The notes beneath the pieces were generated by a model. The model did no database searches and was not told the origin of the DNA. It worked only from the letters and a program-made list of their open reading frames with translations. From the NCBI GenBank assembly GCA_017506865.1, contig JAFCMP010000065.1:288183-352182 (forward strand): a DNA stretch of 64,000 bases, in the 5' to 3' direction. Shown one piece after another: positions 22,180-33,490 of the stretch. Both the position numbers and the translations under genes were made by a program. Position 1 is the first letter of the stretch. Every line of letters starts with the position of its first letter. The DNA is from Tribonema minus (lineage: Eukaryota > Sar > Xanthophyceae > Tribonematales > Tribonemataceae).

Positions 22180-23906
22180 CCCCATGCCTGCTGTGCCTGC
22201 TGTGTCACCACTGAGTGGATGCCAATTGGCACAACATGGAAGCAGACGCATGCATAGCTTACATTCGTTGCATGCCATTGCGTTGTGAGTATCGCGGGCA
22301 AGAGCAACTGCAGCACGTATTTCAGCGGGGCACACACTCACCGTCGTATTGAGAATCTATTCAACCAGCCACAACGACATTGACAGTACACAATATTAAT
22401 CAGCCAGGGCCGTCCCTCGTGCGAACTCTGCCCTCCAGATGGCTTGAGGTGGATGGAATAGTGCCTGCAATCCAAAATGCAATGTGTGTGCTCTGAGCAC
22501 GGGTACAGACGACGTCACACCCCAGAGCACCGCAGTGTGGAGCAATGCTGCTTGACTCCTTGCAGATGTTGCCGAGCTGAGCATCCAATACACCATCATC
22601 AGGGAGCCAAGCCTCTTGCAGTATGATGGCAACATGATTAATGCATGATGGCGTCGGTGCACAGCCCCCTTTTAAATCAACTTTCTGAAATCTGACTTGT
22701 TTTGGAGCATGCCAAGTACTGCAGCGGTGCATGCAATAGCAGTTGACCCTGCGCGCGTGGCACAGCTCAAGCCTGCAATGTGTCTGTGAGCTCCGCCTGC
22801 AGACTCGGTCGGACATGCAACCTTCGCGAGGTATCGAGGGTCTGGCAATCTAATTTCGAATGAATCACGACTATGGCACCATCACGTTGGTCTGCAGTGA
22901 CTGCATGTTTTCTTGCAATCAGGCGCTTGAACGACAATGCCAGTATACCGCATCACAAAGCTGCAGACGATCTGCCTTGTTCACATTCGTCAACATGCAA
23001 GTCATCGATCACATGGGCTTGAAGCGCAATGTGGATCTTGCCAAGCTGAGGACAAGACTTGACAATGTGGCGTGTTGCTCAGTCTTGAAAGCTTTAGTGG
23101 GACTCTGGCACATGCCATTCTTGAACTCGCTCTGGCAATAAGATGCCGCAGAAATAAGTGTCTACTGCGCTGTCTGTAGTCTGCACAAGGTCTCTGTGAA
23201 CACCATGTGCCTGGTGTGCCACACATTTGTAGACCAGCAACAACTCCAGATGCAAAACTTTCATCTGCATGCAATGTTGAATCTCATCGTGATGTGAACA
23301 TCTGAAGCAGTACGCGACGCGCGCCTTGTGCTGTAAGCTGCAAAACCATCAGCAGGTGCGTGAAGCGCTACAAAAGCAATGATGGCTATACCGCGCATAC
23401 AACAACCCGACGCACTACAGGGCAAACAGGGAGACTCAGGAGACAGGTTGCCCAATCATATGCAATCATCATATGCATTGCCAAACTCAGAACCGCCTTT
23501 GACCCAAACTATGTCCCAAACCATACACACTCAGTTCACACACACTATTGCCAGACGAAAGGCGCCGAAACAATTCGAGACTGGCAGATAGGTCCCAGCA
23601 AATGTGGCCATCCTCACCACCCCCAGCAACATATTGCCCTTGCCGCCACTGCACATTATGAGATGACGAGCGCACTGCCTTCATTTGCATGCACATGATA
23701 CGCTTGCGGTGTACGTAGCGTTGTGCGCGCACAGCCTGCGGTAATGAATGCTGCATTGCAGCTACATTTGCAGTGGTCGCTGGTTACCGGAGGCCCGCGT
23801 TATCCTCTTTGAACTGTATGTACCTACGCCAGGTCCGCTCTTTTCAATACCTGCTGACGTGCCTCTAGCGCTCTGCCTCCCCCGTGCGCTTGCACACAGA
23901 CTTGAC

Positions 23907-23937
<31 letters not shown>

Positions 23938-24271
23938 CTCCCCTCACCATTTACTACTTGGCACAGGGCCTGCCTCACAACAGCGTACTGCGGGCTTCAC
24001 TCTAATTGCGCCCAGCTCCCACACTCAACGCTTGCGACGGCACAGCGGGGACAATACCTCCGCTGTTGAGCAACGTACCGTGCAGCGGTGAGTTGCGCTG
24101 CTGGTGGTGCCGTTGTCTTTACTGGTCATATTTTGCTGCGGTGCTCCTCTCTAGTCGCCAGCACTGCTGCTGATGATAGAGTCAGTGTCACTCGCAGGTG
24201 CGGACGGCGCAGCAGTTGCGGTTACGGCAGGTGTGTCTGCGTCCGTGCCGGCCACCGCAGCAGTGCTCGAT
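22180..24271. other. Intergenic region without a supported gene
   Basis: It lies between the convergent 3' ends of the PDE fusion gene (+) and the polyglutamine gene (-). Short ORFs on both strands lack splice-consistent structure or recognisable domains. A C run of about 16 nt followed by an ACAC microsatellite lies at 23907-23936. No mobile-element signature was recognised. Confidence 0.5.
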
Positions 24272-27212
24272 TTATTGGCGCGCTGTGAAATGTGCCATGG
24301 TTGCGGCGGTTTGAAAGCCAGTCGGCGCTGCGCCATCGTCTTCATTCTGCAGTTGGGAGCAAACGCAGCGAAATCGAGGGAGCAAACGTGAGATACTTTC
24401 TCACAAGTGACTGAGAGATCACATGACATTACCATAGCTCACGTATATTTAGATAGGCCAAAAAGCAGGCCGCAGTGTGTCGTTGCGATGCTCAGTCAGC
24501 TTCAGTACTCCCTGGTACAAGACACACCGCACAAATCACGCCTGTGTGTGGATTTGAAAGCAAATGTAGGGCACAAGTGCACTGCACGTCTTCACGACAG
24601 GCATCATCAGACACAGCGTACACTTGAAAATGAGGGCATTGTTGGCGCTGCAGGTGTTTTTCATCATGCGCATCAGTGATGTGACACATGAGCTTGTGAG
24701 CACTGATGTCTGTAGTTCCAAACAGTAAAGGTTCACAAATGTAAATACACAGACTCTTTGTGACAATGAAGTGGCAAGAGAGTGCGGCGTGTCTGTCGAG
24801 AGATGTTGACCATGATATCAGCGACCTACTGGCAAATGAGAGTTTACAGTCATTGTCAGCAGCGCTGCATACTTTGAAGTATTCCTTTGCAGGTCATGTA
24901 TACTCTCTACAGCAGGCACCCTCTCTGACTGTGTGGTACATCTGCTACGCCAACGTGCATACGTTCACCAGCGAACAACCAGAGTTGAAGAGTGACGGTT
25001 GAAGATATGTTCGGGCGTGTCAAATGCTCACCTCATATTCTGCAGAGGCGTCGGACACATAGCCGTCTGCTTGCACAGCTGCACGAGTCGCCTCCGCCTC
25101 TGACTCAGACACCGCCAAGTCAGACTCTGCCTCAGCCCGCGGAGACCCTGAGTCAGACTGAGAGTCTTGGTCAGACAGCAGCCAAATTGCTTCATCCCCT
25201 TGGTCCTGTGGGGAAAAACATCACCGATATCAGGAGAGCGCAATGAGGCCTAGGCTCTGCCTCTCGTGTGATTGGGCAGCGCTACACCACCAGCTGTAGT
25301 CATTATCTACAAGTCATGTAGGTGAGCCAAAAGTAGGCCTGCAATGATGTCGGCACAGCGCACTTGCTGTCAGTGATACTCTATTGTTCGCTTGGTACAT
25401 GGACAACACTTTGCAAGTAGCACATTGTCATGTTCGTGATGATGACGTACATAAATCAGAAATGCTGCGCGCGTGGTCATCTCAACATGCAGCATACCAT
25501 CGTAGAGGGGCATGAGGAACCACAGATGGTTGCGTTTTTCATGATGCGCAACGGCAGTGCGACACAGAGCATACACCGAGGTTTAATGAATGTGAATGCA
25601 CACTTCACCTGATGAAATGAGATCACTGCGGCTTGATCTTGACAACAATCTCCAATTTTGACAAAATGGGCAACGCCTACAGCCAAAGCGGGTCGGCTGT
25701 CATCGTCAGCAGGGCTCAGCCTGCCTGCTTTCTGACAGCCCATCACTGCTCATCCTCTGTCTCTCTCTCTCTTTCTCTCACACACATGAGCGCCAACACG
25801 TGCTTGCTCGTCAGCAGCCAACTAGAGTATGGTTGAAGTGTGTCAAAAATGCTCACCTCTTCGGCTGCAGTGGGCGCATCATTGTGCACAGCTGCAGGGG
25901 TACCATCCGCCTCTGCCGCCGACTCAGCCTGAGGCCCGCCTGCAAGCTCTTGCAGGACCTGCTGCCCAGGCTCAGTCTCGCTCAGGTGAGGGGGCTCGTG
26001 CTGCTGCTGCTGCTGCTGCTGCTCTTGCTGCTGCGCGCGCCGCTGCTGCTGCTGCTGTGCCCGCTGCTGCTGCTGCGGCGGCGGGCGCTGCTGTGGCTGG
26101 CGCTGCTCATGTTCCTGCTGCTGCAGCACCCGCTGCTGCCGCTGCTGCTGTGGCTGCTGCTGCTGCTGCTGCTGCACCTGCCGGCCCTCCTGCTGCTGCT
26201 GCGGAACCCGCTGCTGCTGCTGCTGCTGTGGCTGCTGCTGCCGTGGCTGCTGCTGCCGCACCTGCTGGTCCTGCTGCTGCTGCTGCTGCTGCGACGCATG
26301 GGGTGCGCCGGCCACATTGTAGGGGGCACGCGTCACACATACCCCCCTGCGTGCAGCCCAGGCCTCCAGCTGGCGCCAGTCGCCCTCCAGCTCTGCCACC
26401 TCATCTTGCAGCCAGGTGTCCACCTTGGCGCGCCACTTGTGCTCCTGCCTGCGTGACCACTCCGCCAGCTCCGCCCGCTGCTCCGGCGTGGCAAAGGTGC
26501 AGTCAACCTTCAGATTCGAGATCTGCCTCCAGCGCTCGAACTGCATCCAGCTCTCGTGCACCACGAAAGCGGTTTTGTTGGCGTAGCGCAGAAAGTCGGC
26601 GCGCCTGTCTGCCTCCGCCTGCCACATCTGGTGGACGGTGACGCCTCTGAAGTCCTGCTGCAAGCGCTGCTCCTCGGCGATGAGCGCTGCCGCACGTTTA
26701 TTGAAGGCATCGAGCTGCTGTTGCCGCTGCTGCTGCGACCATTGCGACCGGTCAGCAGTGTTCAGGAGCCGAGCCCTGGCAGCCGCGATCCTGCCCAGCA
26801 GGCTCTGCACATGGTCGTCCATGGAATAGTAAAGGTCCAGCACACGCGGATCTGGGCGTAACTCCTGCCAGCTTGCGTGCACCGGTGGCTGCTGCGGCTG
26901 CTGCTGCTGCTGCTGTCCGTGCTGCTGCGGCTGCCGGTGCTGCTGCGCCTGCTGCTGCTGCTGCTGGTGCTGGTGCTGGTGGTGCTGCGGCTGCGGCTGG
27001 GGGTACTGCGGCTGCTGCTGTTGCGGCTGCTGCTGCTGGTGGTGGTGGTGGTGGTGCGGCTGCAGCTGTTGGTGCTGCTGGTGGTGCTGTTGGTGGTACT
27101 GCTGGTGGTGCTGCTGGTGGTACTGCTGGGGGGCGGCGGCGACGGCGGCAGCGGCAGAAGAAGTGGCGCCAGCTCCAAATGCGGTGGCGTCGACAGCAGC
27201 ACCCCCCTTCAT
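24272..27212 (-). CDS. Polyglutamine/His-rich protein with a central charged, Trp-rich region
   Basis: Model: exon 27212-25857, exon 25205-25032, terminal exon 24346-24272 (stop TAA). All three joins are phase 0 with GTGAGC donors and CAG acceptors. Domain order: Ala-rich start (MKGGAAVDATAFGAG), a Gln/His tract, then a non-repetitive charged region of about 220 residues rich in Trp, Arg and Glu. That region includes WQELRPDPRVLDLYYSMDD, MWQAEADRRADFL and EWSRRQEHKWRAKVDTW, and is probably helical or coiled-coil. A long Gln tract and a Glu/Asp/Ser-rich acidic tail follow (SDQDSQSDSGSP, ASAEYE, NEDDGAAPTG). I recognise no catalytic domain. Such composition fits a transcription or RNA-associated factor, but that is inference. 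ATG 27212 is used because no acceptor was seen just upstream. The gene could instead be the 3' part of the locus at 27964-29973. Exon 1 could also read on past 25857 to a stop at 25743 if unspliced. Confidence 0.6.
25990..26300 (-). repeat. CAG/CTG trinucleotide-rich tract, second Gln tract
   Basis: Interrupted CTG repeats on the plus strand encode polyglutamine on the minus strand. The first Gln/His tract of the same exon lies at about 26880-27130. Ala- and Leu-rich ORFs on the plus strand here are shadows. Confidence 0.85.
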
Positions 27213-27963
27213 TGCAGCAAGCAGAGCGGCGGCGGCGCAAGACTCAGCCGTGATGATTGATGAGTTTCGAACTTGAAGCAGTGGGCGCTTAAGCTGCCGG
27301 TGCTTGATGTGGTTTCCAAGTTCAAGCCAACACGAGGCTCTGCTGAGGCTGACTGCCGTGACCCCCCAAAAGCAGATCGGCGGTTTTGGAGCTGCTGCAT
27401 CGTCATCCGCTCTGCACGTGACAGTGTGCTGAGTACATGCATAAGCCTGCCACCAGCAGTGCAGTATGGAAAGCGGACGACGGCGCAGGTGAAACCGCCG
27501 ACCTACTCCCAGGGGGTCACGGCTACCAGCAGCGTGGCGGGCTTGAGATAGCCTCGTCGACTCGCATCACAGCAGGCAGAAACGCACTAAGTGCGTTGAC
27601 CGGTTTCCAGTGTCCGCATGTGCACACCATACACGATCGTATACAATAGAAGCATCGATGCCATGCATAATGTAACAGCAATGACATCATGATGATCCCT
27701 CAATTGTGTCATCGCCTGCAGGCCGTACTTTGCAGTCCGTTGGTCTGCAGCACTTTGGTACACTGTTCCATCATCTACAAGCGTCGACTCAGCACAAGAG
27801 ACCATTTCTTCTACTGGCCCCAGCATCTGTCCTGCAAATGTCAAACTGCATGTTGAAGAAGGCTCCTGCACGCTTTAGCAACCAGGGACTGGCTTAGTGG
27901 AACACCACATACTGTACATTGTACTTAGAGCTCTGTACTGAAACTTGAAGTTTGCTTATGTAC

Positions 27964-29973
27964 CTGACGTTCCAGACTGCCGTGTGGTGCCGCCGGCGCC
28001 GGCGTGCGCTGTGGCGATGCCCTCTGGGCTTCCTCCAGTGCCGCCGACGCAGCGGCAGCGCCAGCGGGAGTGGCCTCGATGAAAGGCGCCAGGCCTGGGG
28101 GCAGGCGCGGCAGCATGGCTTGCTCGGAGGCCCTCGGCGGCACAAGTTGCTCACGCTGCACTGCTGCTGCTGCGTTCTGGCCGCGCTGCTGCCGGTGATG
28201 CTCTGACTCTGGCTGCGGGTGGTCGACGATGGCTGGTGCTGCAAAGGCGGCGGCTGAAGCGTGGCGTCTCCGACGGCAGCAGCGGCGGCGGCGGCGGCGG
28301 CACGTGCAGGCTGAGCGCTGTGCATCGGCTGTGCAGCGCGCATGTCCCTCACCACAAATGGCAGCTCTGGCACGGATCTCTGCAGGGCAAAAACAGTTAA
28401 GCGGCAGATGGTACTTTTGCTCGTCTTGTTGCCACCTTGATGGAGACGGGTGCGCACAGTACACCGTACCGGTACATGGGTGCAGTACACAGCAGTACAC
28501 TGCTGCCGCAGCGCTCAACCACCACTGTGCAGCGAAGCTCAATCATCGCGAAGTGGCAGGCACGTGATCTGTACGACCCTGGCACAGAATGTAGTGAAGG
28601 GCCTTGCCCCGTTTGCTGCATCGACGGTAGACCTAACCTCGCTACATGCATCTTCGTGTCTACATACACGAGGCCCACTCTCTGACCGTGCCCAATGTGT
28701 ATTGATGATGCACAGGTGCGGCGCTGTGCTCCGACCATGGTGCTCCCACCGTGCCCGTCTAAAACCCAAATGAACTAAAAGGAGCGGCATCGCTTCACAT
28801 AAGTACAATGACCTAAACACGGATTATACACGCGTACCTGAGGTACATCAGGCACCGATAACCCTGCAGCTGCATTGTTGCTAGCCTTCGTCCTCTTGCG
28901 GCTGGCCCCCTCAACGGCCGGCGCAGCATCGTCCATGACATGCTTGCGCCGTGCTCTCACCGCTTCTTCACCTGCTGTCCCCTGTCATGTGCACTAATGC
29001 GCGTACACAAATAGCCTCAATGATGAGTCAACCAGCGCCCCCTTGCAGCTTGCGCTACATCAGCGGGCGCAGTGTTTTAGCTTGTGCAATGTTGTGCAAT
29101 GAGTGCACAGAACAGCTTGCTGACCGTATGAACGAGGTTGCTGAATACTTTGGAGCCCGTCAGGGGCACCGCAATTCAACAGCATGGGTGACATATTCGA
29201 ATGAGCGCTCATGCTACACCCCGCCACACTGGTGGTAGCTGCAGCAGCAGGTGCTGACTGGTTTGGGCACTACTGGAAATCAAAGATTTCCTTGCCTACT
29301 CGCAGAAAAGAAATTGAAATTACTACAAGCAAGTACCTACCAGATGAGCTTACCTGTGCATCCAAAGGTGCAGCAGCCCCGCGCTCCTGCGTGCTGCTGC
29401 CCGGTGATAGCGCTCCACCACTCCTGCCAGTGGCCTCCAGCTGTCTAGTACAGCCATCAGCAATTTTGAAGATGTACGCCATGCCTCGCATAAACGTCCG
29501 AGCCTCCACGTCATCAAGCAGTGCATCACGATCACGGTCGTCGTTGAGCCAGCCACCAGCTTTGCAGGTGTCGATCAGAATAGCACACATCTGCTCCTTG
29601 CGCCTATGATCGGTTCGCTGTTGCGTGAGGGCCTGAACGACATTCCACACGCTCCACTCATTGCCCGGTAGCTGCCTCGCAAGCAACTGCAAGTCCCTGA
29701 CTTCGCCCCAGTGCATCCCAGCCCTCCACAAGTCCCTGGGCAAGTGCCCGCGCATTGCTAAAAGCTTCCTCGCTGCGTTTTTCGCCGCCAGTACTTGAAT
29801 GATTGGTACTCTTGGAGTGCTGCCGTGTGTGCGTGTGCCGGACTCAACGCTGGAGAATTAGAGCTTCCTGAAGCCGGAGAGGTGCTCCCTGAGTCCAGCG
29901 GGAAAGGCATCGACCTAAACTGAGTCCACCTGTCCTCGTCGCCGGCGCCGGTGTCTGAGTTAGCTCCCTGCAT
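27964..29973 (-). CDS. Unidentified Ala/Gln-rich gene, partial model
   Basis: Candidate exons: 29973-29930 (MQGANSDTGAGDED; weak GTGGAC donor), 29849-29354, 28981-28838 and 28379-27964, with compatible phases at the first three joins. The second exon holds the best protein-like stretch (VPIIQVLAAKNAARKLLAMR, LQLLARQLPGNEWSVWNVVQ, LIDTCKAGGWLNDDRDRDAL). It is likely helical, with no domain recognised. The third carries a basic motif (RKRTK), possibly a nuclear localisation signal. The fourth is Ala/Pro/Gln-rich. Its first half reads well in one frame (RSVPELPFVVRDMRAAQP) and its second half in another (EQLVPPRASEQAMLPRLPPG). That implies a one-base indel or a small unseen intron near a CAG run at about 28160. 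Further 3' exons are not resolved, and the polyglutamine gene at 24.3-27.2 kb may be its continuation. Confidence 0.45.
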
Positions 29974-30224
29974 GCTCGCACCTTTTTTTTACGCTAACAG
30001 CAGCTGGCCAACTTCAACGAGTAACGGTTTCCGACCGGAATGTTGTTCCAATGCTGGGTGCGGTGAAGTAGCTGCTGAGGAGGGCCCAGTGGTAGTATAG
30101 CTACTGGTGGTAGCGGTTTTGAAGTCGTTGCTGCACCTGGGTGAGGTGTAGGGATGCAAAGCTTCAGATTCTCAGAAGTAGTGATGGTTGGTGCAGGTCT
30201 GAGAGTCCGCACATGTACATGACG

Positions 30225-30320
30225 GCTGGGCTTGCTAAGCATCACATCCTTACGGAGCTTAGTATGTCGTTGGCGCGGGAGTCAGCCCGCATCATGGCGT
30301 ACACACGCGGAACGGATGCA
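30225..30320 (+). mobile_element. Diverged fragment of the family-1 retrotransposon C-terminus
   Basis: It encodes AKHHILTELSMSLARESARI and MAYTRGT, matching AKRQIHIELSISLARELAER and VMAYTRGA near the end of the 2,820-codon ORF. The surrounding 30.0-30.6 kb shows no other supported feature. Confidence 0.6.
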
Positions 30321-30574
30321 TATGCGATTATGTCAATGTGTCTCTTTGCCCCAGCCCCCACCGCCATCAGTGAGCAAGTGTGTCGGCTTTCTGCTGCTCT
30401 GCTGCTCACCTATGACGCTGGCCCACATCTTATTGCTGTACGGAATCTTGCCTTTCAGGTGCACATTCATTCACTGACAGGTACTGACTCGAGTCCGTGC
30501 GCAAGTGCAAGAGTTCGGGTGACTTCAAGCGACTTCACTGCACGTTCGGTAGAAGTATACCAGTAGTACATTAC

Positions 30575-31268
30575 AAGACCCACCATTCTGGTCACTATCA
30601 TCACTGGCAGATTTGCTACGTATAAGCTTGCCATTTTGGCAATCGGGTCATCTGACAGCATCAGGGTGCAGGAGCGGAAGCTGCTGGATGCTGTCGCCAC
30701 GGAGTATGCGATTAGGATGTCGGTGCCCGAGCAGTCAGCTGACTAGTCAACTAGATTAATAGGCATAACACGTTCATGCATACGCACAGCTCTCTTGTCA
30801 ACGCTCCATATTGCGTGTGACGTTCAGATTGATGCTGTACTTTCAACTTCTTTCTGCTTGAAAGGCAAAAAACCCTGCAACATGCAGAGTATGTGCAGTG
30901 TATGTAGAGTCTAGAGTCTAAACATCGCACCGGTAGCGACTGGCGCCAGCGCACACAGCGTGCGCCTAACCGCATCCCATTCCCACCCAACCATTCTGAC
31001 TTCAGCTACCCCTACACAGTACTTCTACTACTGCCACTACTCAGTCTCCTACCGCTGCTATTACTACCCTTTGTGGCTGTTGAGGAACCCCCCAGCAGCT
31101 GCTTGACTGCAGCATGCTCTCAAGCTTTGAGTCAAGCTCCAGTACACACGTCTCGCGGGCAATACTCGAGCGGAGCGGTTGTAGCAAAAGGTTCTGTAAT
31201 GCGAGCTTTGATGTCAATCTTCTGGGCTTTTTCACGCCCTAAGAGCGGGAATTGATAAAAAAAGTACA
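30575..31268 (+). mobile_element. Rearranged 3' stub of non-LTR retrotransposon family 2
   Basis: 30580-30735 resembles the segment encoding LATLAIGSFGSI...LLEAVATEYASRMSVPG in other family-2 copies, with many substitutions. The typical 3' tail (TTTTTCACGCCCTAAGAGCG, then a GATAAAAAAAGTAC-type end) is at 31228-31266. Intervening sequence (30740-31200) is not recognisably family 2. Another family-2 stub starts directly after this tail. Confidence 0.55.
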
Positions 31269-32082
31269 AGATTCTGCATGCGCGGGTGTGTCAAGCGCCA
31301 CGCGTCAAGGCGCACGACACCATCGTCCACAATAACGTCAAGAGGGCCACGCAGCGCATCCTGCGGCAATACCTCAAAACGGGACTGGTGGATGAGGACT
31401 ACACGCCGTTTCTGGGATCCGCCAGGCCGCCGGGAAGTCGCAGGATGGACATCGTGCTGCCTGCCGACGCCTTCCCGGTGACCAGCTACGACGACCCGGC
31501 ACATCAACTGCCGCTCATGGTGGACGTCACCTGCTTCGAGGCACAGGTGGCATCGCGGGCGCAGAAGACTGCACCAGCAGACCCCGAGCGTTGCTGTCGC
31601 AACCAAGAGGCCGCCAAGACTACCCACTATTCTGGTCGTTGTGATCAGAATTGCTACAAACTTGCCACTTTGGCAATAGGGTCATTTGGCAGCATCGGGG
31701 AGCAGGGGCAGAAGCTGCTGGAGGCTGTGGCGACGGAGTATGCCAGCAGGATGTCAGTGCCCGGAGAAGCGCGCCCTAAATCTCTTAGGGGCATCGCCCT
31801 GGCGCGCTTACGCTCGGCTCTGTCGACAGCGCTCCACATGGCCGCCTACTCTGGCCGTGTCATGACACACATGGCAGAATCCAGGGGGGGGGGGCACATG
31901 GAGGAGGACGTAGGGGAGGATCCCGAGATGCCATTTGGCGGCGGCGGCGTTTGAGTGGTTGTCGTTACGACACATTCAGACTGTCATACGACATGTAGAT
32001 TCCGTACACTGTCAGCTAGATGCCGATCATCAGGCCTTTTTCGCGCCCTGAGCGAGAGTTAATAAAAAGTACAAGATTCTAC
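31269..32082 (+). mobile_element. 5'-truncated family-2 non-LTR retrotransposon with intact endonuclease reading frame
   Basis: The open frame runs to a stop at 31954. It encodes the distal half of a zinc knuckle (CVKRHASRR is the shadow frame; the true frame is CQAPRVKAHDTIVHNNVKR), then RRMDIVLPADAFPV...LMVDVTCFEAQVASR and GSFGSIGEQGQKLLEAV, then MEEDVGEDPEMPFGGG. The R-x-D ... VDV pattern after a CCHC-type motif fits the restriction-like endonuclease of R2-type elements. The 3' tail ends AATAAAAAGTACAAGATTCT. Unlike the larger copy at 61-64 kb, this piece has no frameshift. Confidence 0.8.
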
Positions 32083-33490
32083 TCACTGTCACACGGTGGC
32101 ACACACCCACACGGCAACTTCCCCGGTCTGCAACCTCATACGAGTTCATACGAGTTCAGACGCGTATCACATATGAGTATTCTGCCAGCCTTTAAACTTG
32201 CAGCGTCGTACCTGTTCTATATGCGTGTTGTGTGTTGTATCCATGTTCTGACCTGCCGCGGCGGGCAAGCAAGGACAGAGCACCCTGGAGGTGGGACTTG
32301 TGGCTGCAGCATGTTACAGTTCCCTCCCCCCCCGCAAAATAATCATAAAATTTCGCAGGAGGTGAGTTTTCAATCAGGTGAATTGTTCAAGGCTTTTGGA
32401 GGTCGCTCACACTCAACGAGCGCACGGAGGCGGCGTTGCCCACACTGCCTTGTCAAGCACTCCGTGGGCATTTGCAAAGGGGTCAGGCGTGAGGTCACAA
32501 GTAACGCTCACAAGCATCGTGCAAGTTCCTGGTGCTGCTGTCTCGCTGCTGCTGTCAGCGTCAGCAAAGGAGCGCAGTTGACAGGTCTGTGTACGACAAC
32601 ACCATATTTTGCGGCGTATTTGCTCACACAGATACGTACTTAAATACATATACACGCCCCCGCACTTAAAAGTACTGAAGTACGCATACGGAGTTGTGCA
32701 ACCCTACCTGAAGTCAATGCATAATGCACGCATCTCATTCAGGTGAACAAGCCACATCTTTGCATACTCTGAGAGTGATGGGCGCCTCTGAGACTTGATT
32801 ATTCCCCGTTTTCAGGTTGCCTTGCCACAATGACCGCGGCTTTGGCTGCACATGGTCAATGGTATGGTATGTGTGATAAAACCAAGCTGTTCAGCACTCG
32901 CTGCTCATGCTCAGCTCCAAGCATGGGAGCGCGGCCTTGCCTTTACAACCACTCTTAGTCATGGCGGGCTCCCGCCTCCGCTTCCCCGCACTTGAATCGA
33001 ATGTTGAACCCCCTTGAGGTTGCCTGCGTCTCGTGAGCTCGTGAGAGGGGGTTCCGAGCTCTCGCGCTTCAAAATTGCGTAATATTGCCTTTCAATAGTA
33101 ATTGTCACGTTACGAGTTGAGTATAAAAAAAAACAGCAATGTACTGTTGAAACAGGGCCTCTCTGGGCCAGCATAACTGCGCTGTGCAAGCAGCAGTATA
33201 CTACACACCACCAGATCCATGCAAGAGTGTGATCCATTCGTGAAAAGGAATGCAGTGACGCTCCATCTTCACTGCAGTATGCTCCTAACCCTAACCCTAG
33301 GGCAACAGGCAGTGCTACCACAAACCCCCCGGCTCCTAGCAATGAGCCAGCATTGAACAAGGGACTTTCGTCAACACAAGCATTGCGTCTCATAGCGCGT
33401 GCGTGGCACACTGTGTGTGTGGTTGCCTACTGAACTGTAGGGAAGCGGCGACCATAGGCCTGGATCATATCCATGAGGCCCATGTCAGCC
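32083..33490. other. Intergenic region without a supported gene
   Basis: Short ORFs only. It contains a perfect telomere-like stretch, CCTAACCCTAACCCTAG (33284-33300), and an ACTTAAATACATATACA-type AT-rich patch near 32640. No transposon domain was recognised before the integrase remnants begin at about 33.5 kb. Confidence 0.45.

Noticed and set aside
21155-22257. Large ORFs in several frames around the PDE C-terminus
   Set aside because: They are shadows of the GC-rich Ala/Gln-coding exon 16, which alone joins in phase to exon 15 and stops at 21833.
25800-26641. Long plus-strand Leu-rich and Ala-rich ORFs over the CTG repeats
   Set aside because: They are the other frames of the CAG/CTG tracts. 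The minus frame alone contains a non-repetitive, Trp-rich region and splice-consistent ends.
33284-33300. True chromosome end from CCCTAA repeats
   Set aside because: Only about two and a half perfect units, embedded in unique sequence with genes and elements on both sides.
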